NCBI GenBank assembly: GCA_017462735.1 | Contig: JAFTQO010000004.1 | Coordinates: 1 to 64,000 of the forward strand | Length of the DNA: 64,000 bases | Source: Clostridia bacterium | GTDB taxonomy: Bacteria; Bacillota; Clostridia; Christensenellales; Borkfalkiaceae | Reading direction: 5' to 3' | Notes under the pieces: generated by a model | The model's database searches: none | Told to the model about the DNA's origin: nothing | The model's input: the letters and a program-made list of their open reading frames with translations, nothing else | Program-made: the position numbers and the translations under genes | Shown: positions 24,928 to 34,356 of the stretch, in pieces | How the letters are laid out: the number at the start of each line of letters is the position of its first letter | How positions within the stretch are numbered: the stretch's first letter is position 1

Positions 24928-26304
24928 TTAGCGGATGAACGCCTTGAAAGCAAGATACTCTTGATACAAATCCGCTTTGGAAACAACTTCGTAAGGAGAG
25001 TGCATCGAAATAACGGGAACGCCGATATCCACCGTGTCAATGTTCATATTGGCGATATATTTGGCTACCGTTCCACCGCCGCCCATATCTACTTTGCCGA
25101 GTTCTCCCGTCTGCCAAACCACGCCGTTTTCCTCGAAAATCTTGCGGATTTCACCCACAAATTCCGCACTTGCGTCGTTGGAACTACTCTTTCCTCTTGC
25201 GCCCGTAAATTTAGTAATACCCGCACCGCAAGAAAGATAGGTGGAATTGAGGGGCTCTGCCACCTCTTTAAAATTGGGATCGTACGCCGCCGTGACGTCA
25301 GCGGAAAGACACTTGGACTTTGCACGCACCATCGCGCCGCAAGTTCCAAACGACGAGGCAATCGCATCGATTAAATCGGCAAAGAGCGCGCATTGCATAC
25401 CCGTCGTGCCTTCGCTGCCAATCTCTTCTTTATCGGCAAGCACCACCATCACGGTACGCTTATCGTCCGTAGAGTCTAAAAGTGCCGTGTACGCAGGATA
25501 GGAGCATACCCTATCGTCGTGCCCGTACGCTGCAATCAAGCCTCTGTCGAATCCCAAATCGCGGGCCTTAAACGCAGGCACAAGGGAGATTTCTGCACTT
25601 AAAAAATCCGATTCTTCCATCCCGTATTTTTCATGCAAAATACGAAGCAGGTTTTCTTTTACCGTCCTGTCTTTTTCCTCTGTCGCCGCCGTATACGGGA
25701 TATTGCCGAGCCAAATATTGAGGTCTTCTCCCCCTAAACCTTCGCCGTGCGGTTTCGCGTTCTGCTTCGCCGCAAGATGAGGAAGCAAATCACTGATGTA
25801 AAATACGGGATCCGTATCCTCCTCCCCGACGTTAATTTGCACCACTTCGCCGTTTTTCTTGACGACAGCGCCGTGCATAGCCAAAGGAATCGCCGCCCAT
25901 TGGAATTTTCTAATACCGCCGTAATAATGGGTTTTCGCAAGCGCAATCCCGTCCGCTTCGTATAAGGGAACCTGCTTTAAATCTATCCTGGGACTGTCGA
26001 TATGGGAAGCAATAATACGTATCCCCTCTTTGGCAACGGCCTCCGTACCCACTTTGATAAGATATAAATTTTTTCCGCGGTTGTTGTAGTACACCTTGTC
26101 CCCCGCTTTGAGTTTTTGACCAAACTCAAAAGGTTTATAACCTTTTGCTTTTGCCGCCTCTACAACGTAAGCGCAAGCCTCTCGTTCCGTTTTGCCCGCG
26201 TCTATAAACTTGCAATACCCTTTTGCATATTCAAAAATCGCTTGCATAGTCTGCTCGTCCGCCTTTTCGTAGACGTTCGTTCTCTTATAAGAAAGTTCGC
26301 TCAT
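24928..26304 (-). CDS. apeA: M18 family aspartyl aminopeptidase
   Basis: A 458-aa cytosolic zinc aminopeptidase that removes N-terminal acidic residues. SHIDSPRIDLK near 80-90 gives the first metal-binding His and Asp, YGHDDRVCSY near 255 the bridging Asp region, DKEEIGSEGTTGMQ near 290 the catalytic Glu pair, and ISMHSPYEV near the C-terminus the last His. The ATG at 26304 has AGGAGGG just upstream; a TTG start 15 bp earlier is rejected. It is the last gene of the CNNM-galE operon, directly before the bidirectional terminator, 11 bp after the SufB-like gene. Confidence 0.95.
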   Translation of the reverse strand: MSELSYKRTNVYEKADEQTMQAIFEYAKGYCKFIDAGKTEREACAYVVEAAKAKGYKPFEFGQKLKAGDKVYYNNRGKNLYLIKVGTEAVAKEGIRIIASHIDSPRIDLKQVPLYEADGIALAKTHYYGGIRKFQWAAIPLAMHGAVVKKNGEVVQINVGEEDTDPVFYISDLLPHLAAKQNAKPHGEGLGGEDLNIWLGNIPYTAATEEKDRTVKENLLRILHEKYGMEESDFLSAEISLVPAFKARDLGFDRGLIAAYGHDDRVCSYPAYTALLDSTDDKRTVMVVLADKEEIGSEGTTGMQCALFADLIDAIASSFGTCGAMVRAKSKCLSADVTAAYDPNFKEVAEPLNSTYLSCGAGITKFTGARGKSSSNDASAEFVGEIRKIFEENGVVWQTGELGKVDMGGGGTVAKYIANMNIDTVDIGVPVISMHSPYEVVSKADLYQEYLAFKAFIR

Positions 26305-26315
26305 AATCCCTCCTA

Positions 26316-27242
26316 TCAATGCAAGAAGCCTTTGATAATCTGCTCTTCCGCTTCCCGTTCCGTCAAGCCCAACGTCATCAGTTTGATGAGTTGCTCGCCT
26401 GCGATTTTGCCGATTGCCGCCTCGTGGATGAGTTGTGCGTCAACGTGCGCCGCACTCAAACACGGCGCTGCTTTGACCTGCGCCTCGTCCATAATAATCG
26501 CGTCGCATTCCGTATGCCCGTAACAGGGCGCGTTACCGTTCATCGTAGAAACGAAATTTTGCTTAGACTTATCTGCCGCTACCGAACGGGACACGATGTC
26601 CGCACGACAGTTTTCCCCGTCCATATCTACGACGAAATCGGTATCAGCCGTTTGTTCGCCGTGCGTGTATAATTTTTCTTTGACGATAAACTCGGCGCCT
26701 GCTTTCAACTTCGCCGTTGTCAAACGTGCCGTACTGTCGATGCCTTTGATTTGCGTCGTTTCCATTTCCATTACCGCGCCTTCTTCCAGATAGACCACCG
26801 TCTGAGGATTCATCACGTTCTTCCCCATACCGTCGCCCGCGCCGTAATGCTTTTCTATATATTTAACTTTGGCGTTTTTACCCACGTAAAAGGTATGCAC
26901 GCCGTCGTGACGGCTTTCCAGTTTTGCCCCGCTGCAGTTGTGGATACCGCAACCAGCCACGATAACGACGTCCGCCTCTTCGCCGATGTAAAAATCGTTG
27001 TAGACCATCTCCTGCAAACCCGCTTTGCTGAGCACGACGGGGATATGCAAACTTTCCTTTTTCGTACCTGCTTTCACGTAGAATTCTACCCCGTCTTTTC
27101 CATCTGTCTTGGACAGAACTTCGATGTTGGCAGTCGAATTCCTCGCCGTGGCTTTGCCGTTGGTGCGGATATTATAAGCCCCTTCGGGGACGTCGTGGAT
27201 ATCGGCAATTTTTAATAGTAAATCTTTCTCAATCGCGTCCAT
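26316..27242 (-). CDS. SufB/SufD-like Fe-S scaffold protein (SmsB-like)
   Basis: A 308-aa SufBD-family protein, much shorter than SufB (about 470-490 aa). It consists mainly of the parallel beta-helix core: VVIVAGCGIHNCSGAKLESR (92-111), GAVMEMETTQIKGIDST near 154-170 and the C-terminal ECDAIIMDEAQ...HEAAIGKI block with Cys, Glu and His typical of the cluster-binding region. It is paired with a SufC-like ATPase 11 bp upstream and no second SufBD protein, SufS or SufU is nearby. That matches minimal SUF-like (SMS) systems, proposed to assemble or transfer Fe-S clusters with one SufB and one SufC subunit type. The assignment is inferred from length and context. Confidence 0.85.
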   Translation of the reverse strand: MDAIEKDLLLKIADIHDVPEGAYNIRTNGKATARNSTANIEVLSKTDGKDGVEFYVKAGTKKESLHIPVVLSKAGLQEMVYNDFYIGEEADVVIVAGCGIHNCSGAKLESRHDGVHTFYVGKNAKVKYIEKHYGAGDGMGKNVMNPQTVVYLEEGAVMEMETTQIKGIDSTARLTTAKLKAGAEFIVKEKLYTHGEQTADTDFVVDMDGENCRADIVSRSVAADKSKQNFVSTMNGNAPCYGHTECDAIIMDEAQVKAAPCLSAAHVDAQLIHEAAIGKIAGEQLIKLMTLGLTEREAEEQIIKGFLH

Positions 27243-27253
27243 GTCCCCCTCCT

Positions 27254-27973
27254 TTACATCTTATCTTCCAACACTTGGCAGGTCTTTGCCGCTAGCAATT
27301 TAGGCAAAATATCCTCTTTGGCGCCGACGTTTTGTACTTTTCCGTCCGCGATTACCACGATTTTGTCTGCGATATTTAAAATTCTTTCTTGGTGGGAAAT
27401 AATCAAAATACTGCCCTGCACTTTCTCGTGCATTTTTTCAAATACGTTGATTAAGTTGCCAAAACTCCAAAGGTCGATGCCCGCCTCCGGCTCGTCAAAG
27501 ACGGAAAGAGAGGTACCGCGCGCCAATACGGTGGCAATTTCGATACGCTTTAACTCGCCGCCCGAAAGAGAGGCGTCCACTTCTCTATCAATATAATCCC
27601 TTGCACAAAGCCCAACTTGGGACAAATACGCACAAGCGTCCGCCACTTTTGCCGTCTTGCCTGCGGCAAGAGAAATCAAGTCACGGACGGTAATGCCCTT
27701 AAAACGAACGGGCTGTTGGAAAGCGTAAGAAATCCCCTTTTGCGCACGTTCAGTCACGGACAACGAAGTGATATCTTCGCCGTTCAAATAAATTTTGCCC
27801 GACGTCGGCGCAATAATACCCGCAATCACTTTTGCCAGCGTGCTTTTCCCGCCGCCGTTAGGGCCCGTAAACGCCACAAAACGCTCGTCTAATGCGAGCG
27901 TGACGTCGTCTAATATTTTCTTTTTCAATTCTCCTTCACCTACTTCGTAGGTGATATGCTCTAACTGTAACAT
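27254..27973 (-). CDS. SufC-like ABC ATPase (SmsC-like)
   Basis: A 239-aa soluble ABC ATPase: Walker A GPNGGGKST at 37-45, Q-loop in SYAFQQPVRFKG, signature LSGGELKR near 160, Walker B SVFDEPEAGID near 180, and SHQER H-loop near 205. The FDEPEAGID and QQPVRF segments place it with SufC rather than with membrane transporters. It should drive Fe-S scaffold conformational change in complex with the adjacent SufB-like protein. It begins 31 bp after the YgjP-like gene, in the same operon. Confidence 0.9.
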   Translation of the reverse strand: MLQLEHITYEVGEGELKKKILDDVTLALDERFVAFTGPNGGGKSTLAKVIAGIIAPTSGKIYLNGEDITSLSVTERAQKGISYAFQQPVRFKGITVRDLISLAAGKTAKVADACAYLSQVGLCARDYIDREVDASLSGGELKRIEIATVLARGTSLSVFDEPEAGIDLWSFGNLINVFEKMHEKVQGSILIISHQERILNIADKIVVIADGKVQNVGAKEDILPKLLAAKTCQVLEDKM

Positions 27974-28004
27974 ACTGCCTCTTGAATTTTACTTATGTAG
28001 TAGC

Positions 28005-28661
28005 CTAAAATAACTCTAAATATAGCGCGTGTTTTTTGAGCCAAGCCCGACGAGAAAAGCAATCGGGCATATATGCCGATACTTCCTTCCAAAACAGCGC
28101 AGAGTGGTTCTTGTGACGGATATGGGCAAGTTCGTGCACGACGACGTAATCAATCATCTCCATCGGCGCATAAAGCAACCGATACGTATACCGAATTTCG
28201 TCTTTACCCGAACAACTCCCCCAGCGACGTTTTGCCGAACTGACGGATACCGATCGGCATCTTACGCCCATTTTATCCTGCCAATATATCGTACGCGAAA
28301 GGAAAATTTCGCGTGCTTGTCTTTTTAACCAGTTTTTAAGAGCGGACTCGGGATTTACCATAGGTAAATACAACGCACCAGACTCCTCCTTCGCCCGTTT
28401 AACAGGCGAAACGACAAGCCGTAACTGCCCGCCTAAAAAGGGGAGCAAATAGCCGTCTAAAGAAGAAGGAAGAATATCCGCCGCCCTTTCGCGTTTTATG
28501 CGGCTATGCGATTCTATCCAAGCCGCTTTCTTTTGCAAAAAATCGTCGATCTTCTTTTGCGGATAGCCCTTAGGCGCACGAACGATTACCCTGCCGACTG
28601 GGTCGATACTGACGGCAAGCGTCTTGCGCTTTGAAAAACGGTATTCGTCCACCGTAATCAT
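28005..28661 (-). CDS. YgjP-like zinc metallopeptidase (DUF45/M48-related)
   Basis: A 218-aa protein of the YgjP/DUF45 family. [18 protein letters not shown] near 170-187 is the zinc-binding HExxH with a following H-x6-[20 protein letters not shown] near 140-158 is the second conserved block. The substrate is unknown. The start is taken as the ATG whose ATGA overlaps the galE stop by 4 bp, giving [13 protein letters not shown]; an earlier in-frame start would lie inside galE. Confidence 0.88.
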   Translation of the reverse strand: MITVDEYRFSKRKTLAVSIDPVGRVIVRAPKGYPQKKIDDFLQKKAAWIESHSRIKRERAADILPSSLDGYLLPFLGGQLRLVVSPVKRAKEESGALYLPMVNPESALKNWLKRQAREIFLSRTIYWQDKMGVRCRSVSVSSAKRRWGSCSGKDEIRYTYRLLYAPMEMIDYVVVHELAHIRHKNHSALFWKEVSAYMPDCFSRRAWLKKHALYLELF

Positions 28662-29689
28662 TTTTCTAAATAGCCGTTGGGATTTTTGCTTTGCCAATTC
28701 CATTGCGTGGCACACATTTCTTCAATACCGTATTGCGCCGTCCAACCGAGCCCCTCGCGGGCTTTGTCGGGAGAAGCATAGCAAGAGGCTATGTCCCCAG
28801 GACGTCTAGGGCAAATATTGTAGGGCAACTTTTTACCGCACGCCTTCTCAAACGCCGCAATCATCTCTAAAACGCTATACCCTCTACCCGTACCGAGATT
28901 GTAGATGTGGACACCCGCTTGGGTGATTTTTTCAATCGCCGCGACGTGCCCCTTTGCAAGGTCTACGACGTGGATATAATCGCGCACGCCCGTACCGTCG
29001 GGAGTGTCATAATCGTTACCAAAAACGTTGATAGCGGGCAATCTGCCGCAAGCAACCTGTGCAACGAATGGCATCAAGTTGTTGGGGATTCCCTTGGGAT
29101 CCTCCCCGATATCGCCGCTTTCGTGCGCCCCGACAGGATTGAAATATCTAAGCAATATAATCGTCCAAGCGTTGTCTGCTTTATACACGTCTTGCATGAT
29201 GTTTTCCATCATCAGTTTGGTCGCACCGTAAGGGTTGGTCGTAGACAACGGGCAATCTTCATCCAAGGGCAAACGTACGGGATTGCCGTATACCGTTGCG
29301 CTCGACGAGAAAATGATTTTCTTGACGTTAAATTTTTCCATTACTCTTAAAAGAGTAACCGTACCGCCGATATTGTTTTCGTAATATTTCAAAGGCAGAC
29401 GGCAACTTTCCCCGACGGCTTTGAGCGCGGCAAAGTGAATAACCGCCGAAAACTGATGTGCGGTAAAGATTTTGTTAAGCGCTCCTTCGTCACGGATATC
29501 CGCTTCGTAAAAGGTGACTTTTTTGCCCGTCAATTTTTCCACGCGACGCAAACTTTCTTTAGAAGAATTATCCAAATTGTCCACCACGACTACTTCGTAA
29601 CCACGAGAAAGCAACTCGAGCGTCGTGTGCGAGCCGATATAGCCGCAACCGCCCGTCACTAAAATCGTCTGTCTTTCCATTTTAATCAT
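28658..29689 (-). CDS. galE: UDP-glucose 4-epimerase
   Basis: A 343-aa extended SDR epimerase interconverting UDP-Glc and UDP-Gal, possibly also the N-acetyl forms. [10 protein letters not shown] at about 12-21 binds [11 protein letters not shown] near 128 and [11 protein letters not shown] near 153-163 carry the catalytic Ser and Tyr-x3-Lys; [12 protein letters not shown] near 180 and [13 protein letters not shown] near 240 are standard GalE blocks. It could supply UDP-Gal/GalNAc to the glycan locus, although it sits in another operon. Its ATG overlaps the CNNM gene end by 8 bp; an ATG 9 bp further in is an alternative start. Confidence 0.96.
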   Translation of the reverse strand: MIKMERQTILVTGGCGYIGSHTTLELLSRGYEVVVVDNLDNSSKESLRRVEKLTGKKVTFYEADIRDEGALNKIFTAHQFSAVIHFAALKAVGESCRLPLKYYENNIGGTVTLLRVMEKFNVKKIIFSSSATVYGNPVRLPLDEDCPLSTTNPYGATKLMMENIMQDVYKADNAWTIILLRYFNPVGAHESGDIGEDPKGIPNNLMPFVAQVACGRLPAINVFGNDYDTPDGTGVRDYIHVVDLAKGHVAAIEKITQAGVHIYNLGTGRGYSVLEMIAAFEKACGKKLPYNICPRRPGDIASCYASPDKAREGLGWTAQYGIEEMCATQWNWQSKNPNGYLEK

Positions 29690-30950
29690 CCTTTTCCTTT
29701 TTATCGTCTGAAATACTGCGTATTTTGAGTACCTGTTGACGGCTAGTCTTTAATACCTTAATCGTCACGCCTTTAAAAGTAAGCGTTTCGCCTACAGGGG
29801 GGATCCCGCCGTATTCTTCCGTTACCCAGCCGCCGACGGTATTGGCATCGAAATTTTCATCCTCTTCTTCCATATCGTAGAGAGCAAAAAATTCCGCCAA
29901 TTCACACTTGCCGTCCACCCAATATTCGCCGCCGGTAATTTTGCCGTAATGCACCTCTTCTTCGTCGTGTTCGTCCCAAATATCCCCGACGAGTTCTTCT
30001 AAAATATCTTCCAACGTCACTATACCGATTAACCCGCCGTATTCGTCGCTGACCACCGCCAAGTGCACTTTTGCTTTTTGCAACTGCTTTAAAAGGGTTG
30101 AAATACGGGTGTATTCCGTCGTAAAGACTACCTCTTGGATGCAATGAGAAAGGTCGGTGTCGCCACGAAGATAGGAGAGGAAAAAGTCTCGCTCGTGCAC
30201 CAAGCCTACCACGTTGTCAATAGTTCCTTCGTAAACGGGTAAACGGGAATATCCGTGCGTGCGGAAGGCCTCGCAAATATTTGCCATACTCGCACTTCTT
30301 TCTACCGCCACGACGTCCACGCGAGGGACCAATATATCCTCTACCTTCAAGTCGTCGAATTCCAATGCGGAACGCACAAGTTCGCTCTCGTCCTCTTTCA
30401 AGGTGCCCACCTCTTCCGCTTCATCAACCAAAGACATCAGTTCTTCATCCGTGACCGAGTCGTCCTTTTTTAATTTGAAGATTTTTGCCAGCAATTTTTT
30501 ATAGCCGCTGAATATCATACTGAACGGCATCAATATCCAGTAAAACAATTGCATAATTGGATAAAGGAAAAAGCAAAGTTTTTCGGGATAGATACTTGCA
30601 AAATATTTAGGGGTAATCTCCCCGAAGATAAGCACCGCCACCGTCAATACCACCGTCGATAACGTAGTGGCAACGTCCGCGTTTCTCACCAACAAGGCAA
30701 ACAACACGGTACCGAGCGCTGAAGCCGTCAAATTGACGATGTTATTACCGATTAGAATCGCCGTAATCAATTTGTCATATTTTTCATCGGCGAGCGACAA
30801 TACTTTTTTGGCGTGTTTTTTACCGAGCACGACAAAACTTTTTAATTTAATTTTATTAGCGCAGGAAAACGCCGTTTCCGTTGCCGAAAAAAAGCCTGAT
30901 AATGTAATAAGCACGACGATAACAATCGTCAAAGATAGACGTGGGTCCAT
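29682..30950 (-). CDS. CNNM/CorC-type membrane protein (hemolysin C family, CBS domains)
   Basis: A 422-aa integral membrane protein of the DUF21-CBS-CorC family, some members of which move Mg2+ or Na+. Residues 1-180 hold the DUF21 region with several membrane segments ([20 protein letters not shown] near 15-35); about 205-320 hold a tandem CBS pair ([30 protein letters not shown]); the C-terminus is a CorC_HlyC domain. The ATG at 30950 has GGAGG before it. It is the first gene of a six-gene operon behind a perfect promoter. The hemolysin name is historical. Confidence 0.92.
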   Translation of the reverse strand: MDPRLSLTIVIVVLITLSGFFSATETAFSCANKIKLKSFVVLGKKHAKKVLSLADEKYDKLITAILIGNNIVNLTASALGTVLFALLVRNADVATTLSTVVLTVAVLIFGEITPKYFASIYPEKLCFFLYPIMQLFYWILMPFSMIFSGYKKLLAKIFKLKKDDSVTDEELMSLVDEAEEVGTLKEDESELVRSALEFDDLKVEDILVPRVDVVAVERSASMANICEAFRTHGYSRLPVYEGTIDNVVGLVHERDFFLSYLRGDTDLSHCIQEVVFTTEYTRISTLLKQLQKAKVHLAVVSDEYGGLIGIVTLEDILEELVGDIWDEHDEEEVHYGKITGGEYWVDGKCELAEFFALYDMEEEDENFDANTVGGWVTEEYGGIPPVGETLTFKGVTIKVLKTSRQQVLKIRSISDDKKEKDD

Positions 30951-30997
30951 TTTTCCTCCATACACTAGCGCGCCATACGGCGCCCATATTGACTTGC

Positions 30998-31026
30998 ATT
31001 ATACTACATTTTGCATACTTTGTCAA
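30998..31026 (-). promoter_or_regulatory. Promoter of the CNNM-galE-suf-apeA operon
   Basis: On the - strand, TTGACA (31021-31026), 17-bp spacer, TATAAT (30998-31003): both boxes match consensus exactly. The start codon follows about 40 bp after the expected transcription start. Confidence 0.87.
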
Positions 31027-31238
31027 TATGCACGCGCGAAACATTTGGCGTATTTTTCAAGTTTTTTATATTTTATATAAAACAAAAAACAATCTCATCT
31101 TAAATCATCTTCTAAAAAACAGGCAAACGCTACCTACATTCCCCAATTTACCCCACCCAGGTATGCGTTTAAAAGCGTACATTACGCAAATAACCGGCAA
31201 GCAACAACTCAATCCAAAGAAAAGATAAAAACAAATGC

Positions 31239-31298
31239 TTGACAAGGCACAAAAAAGAGAGTATAATGATGTGTAACTTGTAAAATTAAATTTTACAA
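31239..31298 (+). promoter_or_regulatory. Promoter of metY-metAA with downstream palindrome
   Basis: TTGACA (31239-31244), 17-bp spacer and TATAAT (31262-31267), both perfect. A perfect inverted repeat, arms TTGTAAAAT (31278-31286) and its complement (31290-31298) around TAA, begins a few bases after the expected start. It could be an operator or a hairpin at the RNA 5' end; its length does not fit a Rex box. Confidence 0.85.
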
Positions 31299-31321
31299 AA
31301 CTTATTTATCGAGGCCATTTT

Positions 31322-32611
31322 ATGGATAAAAAGAATTTACAAATCGAGACCAAATGCGTACAAGGCGGCTATACTCCCGGCAACGGAGAGCCTAGACAAG
31401 TCCCTATCATCCAAAGTACCACGTTTAAATACGCCACTAGCGAGGACATGGGTAAACTTTTCGACCTGGAAGCAAGCGGCTACTTTTACTCCCGTTTACA
31501 AAACCCTACCTGCGATACGGTAGCGGCGAAAATTTGCGAATTGGAAGGCGGTAGCGCCGCAATGCTTACCTCTTCGGGACAAGCAGCCTCCTTCTTCTCC
31601 ATATTCAATATCGCTTCTTGCGGCGACCACGTCGTTGCTTCTACGGCGCTTTACGGCGGCACCTACAACCTGTTTGCCGTTACGATGAAAAAGATGGGGA
31701 TTTCCTTTACTTTCATCGACCCTGACTGCACGGCGGAAGAACTTGACGCTGCATTCCAACCCAACACCAAAGCAGTATTCGGCGAGTCGGTCTCCAACCC
31801 TGCTTTGACTGTGCTCGACATCGAAAAATTCGCCAAAGCGGCACACGCACACGGCGTACCTTTGATTATCGACAACACCTTCGCTACCCCCGTGAATTGT
31901 CGCTCCTTCGAGTTCGGCGCAGATATCGTCACGCACTCCACTACCAAATATATGGATGGGCACGGTAGCGCGATAGGCGGTTGTATCGTAGACAGCGGCA
32001 AATTCGATTGGATGGCGCATGCGGAGAAATTCCCCGGACTTTGCACCCCTGACGAAAGTTATCACGGGATCACCTACGCAACGAAATTCGGGAAAGAAGG
32101 CGCGTATATCACCAAGGCGACGGCGCAACTGATGCGTGACTTTGGTTGCAGCCAATCCCCTCAAAGCGCTTACTATCTCAACCTTGGCTTGGAAAGCCTG
32201 CATCTTCGCATAGAAAGACATTGTCTCAACGCGCAAAAGGTAGCGGAATTCCTCGAAAGTCACGAAAAAGTCGCTTGGGTCAACTACCCCGGTCTTAAAT
32301 CTAACAAGTACTACGATTTAGCGCAAAAGTATATGCCTAACGGCACTTGCGGCGTCGTATCTTTCGGCGTGAAAGGCGGCAGAAAAGCAGCCGAAGCAGT
32401 TATGAAGCAATTGCGTGTTATTGCCATTGAGACGCACGTTGCCGACGCTAGAAGTTGTTGCCTCCACCCCGCTAACGCGACGCATAGACAAATGAGCGAC
32501 GAAGAATTGATTGCTGCAGGCGTACCCGGCGACTTGATCAGATTATCCTGCGGCATCGAAAATTACCAAGACCTTATCAACGATTTAGCGCAAGCATTGG
32601 AAACGCTTTAA
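31322..32611 (+). CDS. metY: O-acetylhomoserine (thiol)-lyase
   Basis: A 429-aa PLP enzyme of the Cys/Met metabolism family that makes homocysteine from O-acetylhomoserine and sulfide. SSGQAASFFSIFNI near 79-92 and IDNTFATPVNCR near 182-193 bind PLP; HSTTKYMDGHG near 205-215 contains the Schiff-base lysine. The length fits MetY rather than MetB/MetC (about 380-400 aa). The next gene encodes an O-acetyl-forming MetA, so the pair makes a complete direct-sulfhydrylation route. GAGG lies 11 bases before the ATG. Confidence 0.95.
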   Translation: MDKKNLQIETKCVQGGYTPGNGEPRQVPIIQSTTFKYATSEDMGKLFDLEASGYFYSRLQNPTCDTVAAKICELEGGSAAMLTSSGQAASFFSIFNIASCGDHVVASTALYGGTYNLFAVTMKKMGISFTFIDPDCTAEELDAAFQPNTKAVFGESVSNPALTVLDIEKFAKAAHAHGVPLIIDNTFATPVNCRSFEFGADIVTHSTTKYMDGHGSAIGGCIVDSGKFDWMAHAEKFPGLCTPDESYHGITYATKFGKEGAYITKATAQLMRDFGCSQSPQSAYYLNLGLESLHLRIERHCLNAQKVAEFLESHEKVAWVNYPGLKSNKYYDLAQKYMPNGTCGVVSFGVKGGRKAAEAVMKQLRVIAIETHVADARSCCLHPANATHRQMSDEELIAAGVPGDLIRLSCGIENYQDLINDLAQALETL

Positions 32612-32635
32612 TCTCCCTTTCACAAAGGAACTATT

Positions 32636-33562
32636 ATGCCTATTAAAATCCCCAACAATCTACCTGCGGTAAAGACCCTGCAAAGCGAAAATATCTTCGT
32701 GATGACGGAGACGCGCGCTATTTCTCAGGATATCCGCCCGCTCAAGATTTTAATTCTCAATTTAATGCCTAAAAAAATAGAAACCGAGACGCAACTTGCA
32801 CGCGTGCTCGGCAATACCCCGTTGCAGGTGGAAATGGAACTTATCCATACCAAATCCCACCTTTCCAAAAACGTCGCCGAAGAGCATCTCCTTGCCTTTT
32901 ACAAAACGTTTGACGACGTCAAAGATAAAAAGTTCGACGGGATGATTATCACGGGCGCACCCGTAGAGCATATGGATTTTGAAGAGGTAGAATATTGGGA
33001 TGAACTTTGCGAAATTATGGAATGGAGCAAAGAAAACGTACACAGCACCTTCCATATTTGCTGGGGCGCACAAGCGGGACTCTATTACCACTACGGCATC
33101 CCCAAAAAGCAAGTCCCCGAAAAGTTATTCGGCGTTTTTCCGCACGAAGTGGAGTACAAACAATCTATCCTTTTCCGCGGCTTTGACGATACGTTCTTCG
33201 TGCCGCAATCTAGGCACACTACCGTCGAAAGAGCGGACGTCGAAAAAGTGCCTCAACTGAAAATTTTGGCATCTTCTAAACATACGGGCATCTATGCGAT
33301 TTCCTCTAAAAACGGCAGGCAAATCTTTATCACGGGGCACTCCGAATACGACGCAGATACTTTGAAAAACGAATACCTGCGAGACTTATCCCAAGGGAAA
33401 CCCATCACCAAGCCTGTCAACTACTTTGAAAACGACGACGAGACGAAATCGCCCGTCGTTACCTGGAAAGCACACGCCAATCTTTTATACAGCAACTGGC
33501 TCAACTATTTCGTCTATCAAAGCACACCTTACGACGTGCAACAGGTACACGACGAAAAATAA
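32636..33562 (+). CDS. metAA: Homoserine O-acetyltransferase (MetA family)
   Basis: A 308-aa MetA-family acyltransferase that activates homoserine for methionine synthesis. The catalytic Cys is in [18 protein letters not shown] near 140-157, and the HSEYDADTL segment near 236 gives the catalytic His and Glu. The substrate loop reads [15 protein letters not shown]: the Glu after GAPV matches the residue that marks acetyl-CoA users, where succinyl-CoA users have Gly. The metY partner, which needs O-acetylhomoserine, agrees. It starts 24 bp after metY and is followed by a terminator. Confidence 0.95.
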   Translation: MPIKIPNNLPAVKTLQSENIFVMTETRAISQDIRPLKILILNLMPKKIETETQLARVLGNTPLQVEMELIHTKSHLSKNVAEEHLLAFYKTFDDVKDKKFDGMIITGAPVEHMDFEEVEYWDELCEIMEWSKENVHSTFHICWGAQAGLYYHYGIPKKQVPEKLFGVFPHEVEYKQSILFRGFDDTFFVPQSRHTTVERADVEKVPQLKILASSKHTGIYAISSKNGRQIFITGHSEYDADTLKNEYLRDLSQGKPITKPVNYFENDDETKSPVVTWKAHANLLYSNWLNYFVYQSTPYDVQQVHDEK

Positions 33563-33590
33563 AGGCGTACCTGTCCTCTACTTTTATAAT

Positions 33591-33623
33591 AAAACCTCCC
33601 TGCAAAAAATGCAAGGAGGTTTT
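33591..33623. terminator. Terminator after metAA, probably bidirectional
   Basis: Arms 33591-33604 and 33610-33623 pair with one mismatch (AAAACCTCC with its complement at the base, TGCA at the top) around an A5 loop. T/A-rich ends on both strands suit the convergent metAA and tcdA genes. Confidence 0.88.
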
Positions 33624-33666
33624 ATTTGTTAGGTATAAATCAACCAAAGTTTTTGACGGAGTCTTT

Positions 33667-34356
33667 CTATTTACTCAATATATCTTTTATAACTTCGCTA
33701 GCCAACAACAAACCCGCTGCGGGAGGGACAAAGGAAAGACTTGCAGGGAGAACCTTGCCCCCTTCCATCAACCCCGTCTTGGGCTCTTCTTTAGAATAGA
33801 CGACTTTTACCTTTTCAATCCCCCGTTCTTTCAGGGCTTTTCGCATCACACGTGCAAGCGGACAAACGGAGGTTTTGGCAATATCCGTTACCTCAAAAGC
33901 CGTCCCGTCCCACTTGTTTCCCGCCCCCATGCAAGAGATGACGGGCGCACCCGCTTGTTTCGACGCCGAAATCAGCGCAATTTTCGCTGAAACGTCGTCA
34001 ATCGCATCTACGACGTAATCGCAGGAAGAAAAGTCGAATTGAGGGCAATTATCACCGTAAAACACAGGATACGTATTAACTACTGCGTTCGGGTTAATAT
34101 CCAAAACCCGTTTTGCCATCACGGCAACCTTGTATTCGCCCAGCGTAGAGTGAAGGGCTACGATTTGGCGATTGAGGTTCGTCAAAGATACTTTATCGCC
34201 GTCAATCAAATCCAACACGCCAACGCCGCTTCTCGCCAGCGCCTCTACCACATAACCACCCACGCCGCCAATCCCGAAGACAGCAACGCGCGCAGCATTT
34301 AATTTTTGCAATCCCTTTTCTCCAATCAAAGGAATGCTACGGGAAAATTGCATCAT
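33667..34356 (-). CDS. tcdA: tRNA threonylcarbamoyladenosine dehydratase
   Basis: A 229-aa ThiF/MoeB/E1-like enzyme that cyclises t6A37 in tRNA to ct6A using ATP. It begins MMQFSRSIPLIGEKGLQKL, and AVFGIGGVGGYVVEALARSG near 24-43 binds ATP, followed by NLNRQIVALHSTLG near 64-77 and DAIDDVSAKIALI near 117. The TcdA C-terminal block SVCPLARVMRKALK is present. Its ATG overlaps the stop of the upstream P-type ATPase gene by 4 bp, so it is translated from the same message despite the unrelated function. Confidence 0.94.
   Translation of the reverse strand: MMQFSRSIPLIGEKGLQKLNAARVAVFGIGGVGGYVVEALARSGVGVLDLIDGDKVSLTNLNRQIVALHSTLGEYKVAVMAKRVLDINPNAVVNTYPVFYGDNCPQFDFSSCDYVVDAIDDVSAKIALISASKQAGAPVISCMGAGNKWDGTAFEVTDIAKTSVCPLARVMRKALKERGIEKVKVVYSKEEPKTGLMEGGKVLPASLSFVPPAAGLLLASEVIKDILSK

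Larger units (their letters stand above)
30951..31321. other. Intergenic region between divergent operons
   Basis: 371 bp without a gene. It holds two back-to-back sigma-A promoters (30998-31026 on -, 31239-31267 on +) and a palindrome at 31278-31298. Between about 31030 and 31235 I see only AT-rich sequence. There is no SAM riboswitch or T-box fold: the metY leader is only about 48 bases long. Confidence 0.7.

Noticed and set aside
31278..31298. Rex-type redox box at metY
   Set aside because: The arms begin TTGT but the total length is 21 bases, while Rex boxes are 18 bases with a fixed centre.
31027..31321. SAM riboswitch or T-box before metY
   Set aside because: The perfect promoter leaves only about 48 transcribed leader bases, and no conserved riboswitch stems are seen.
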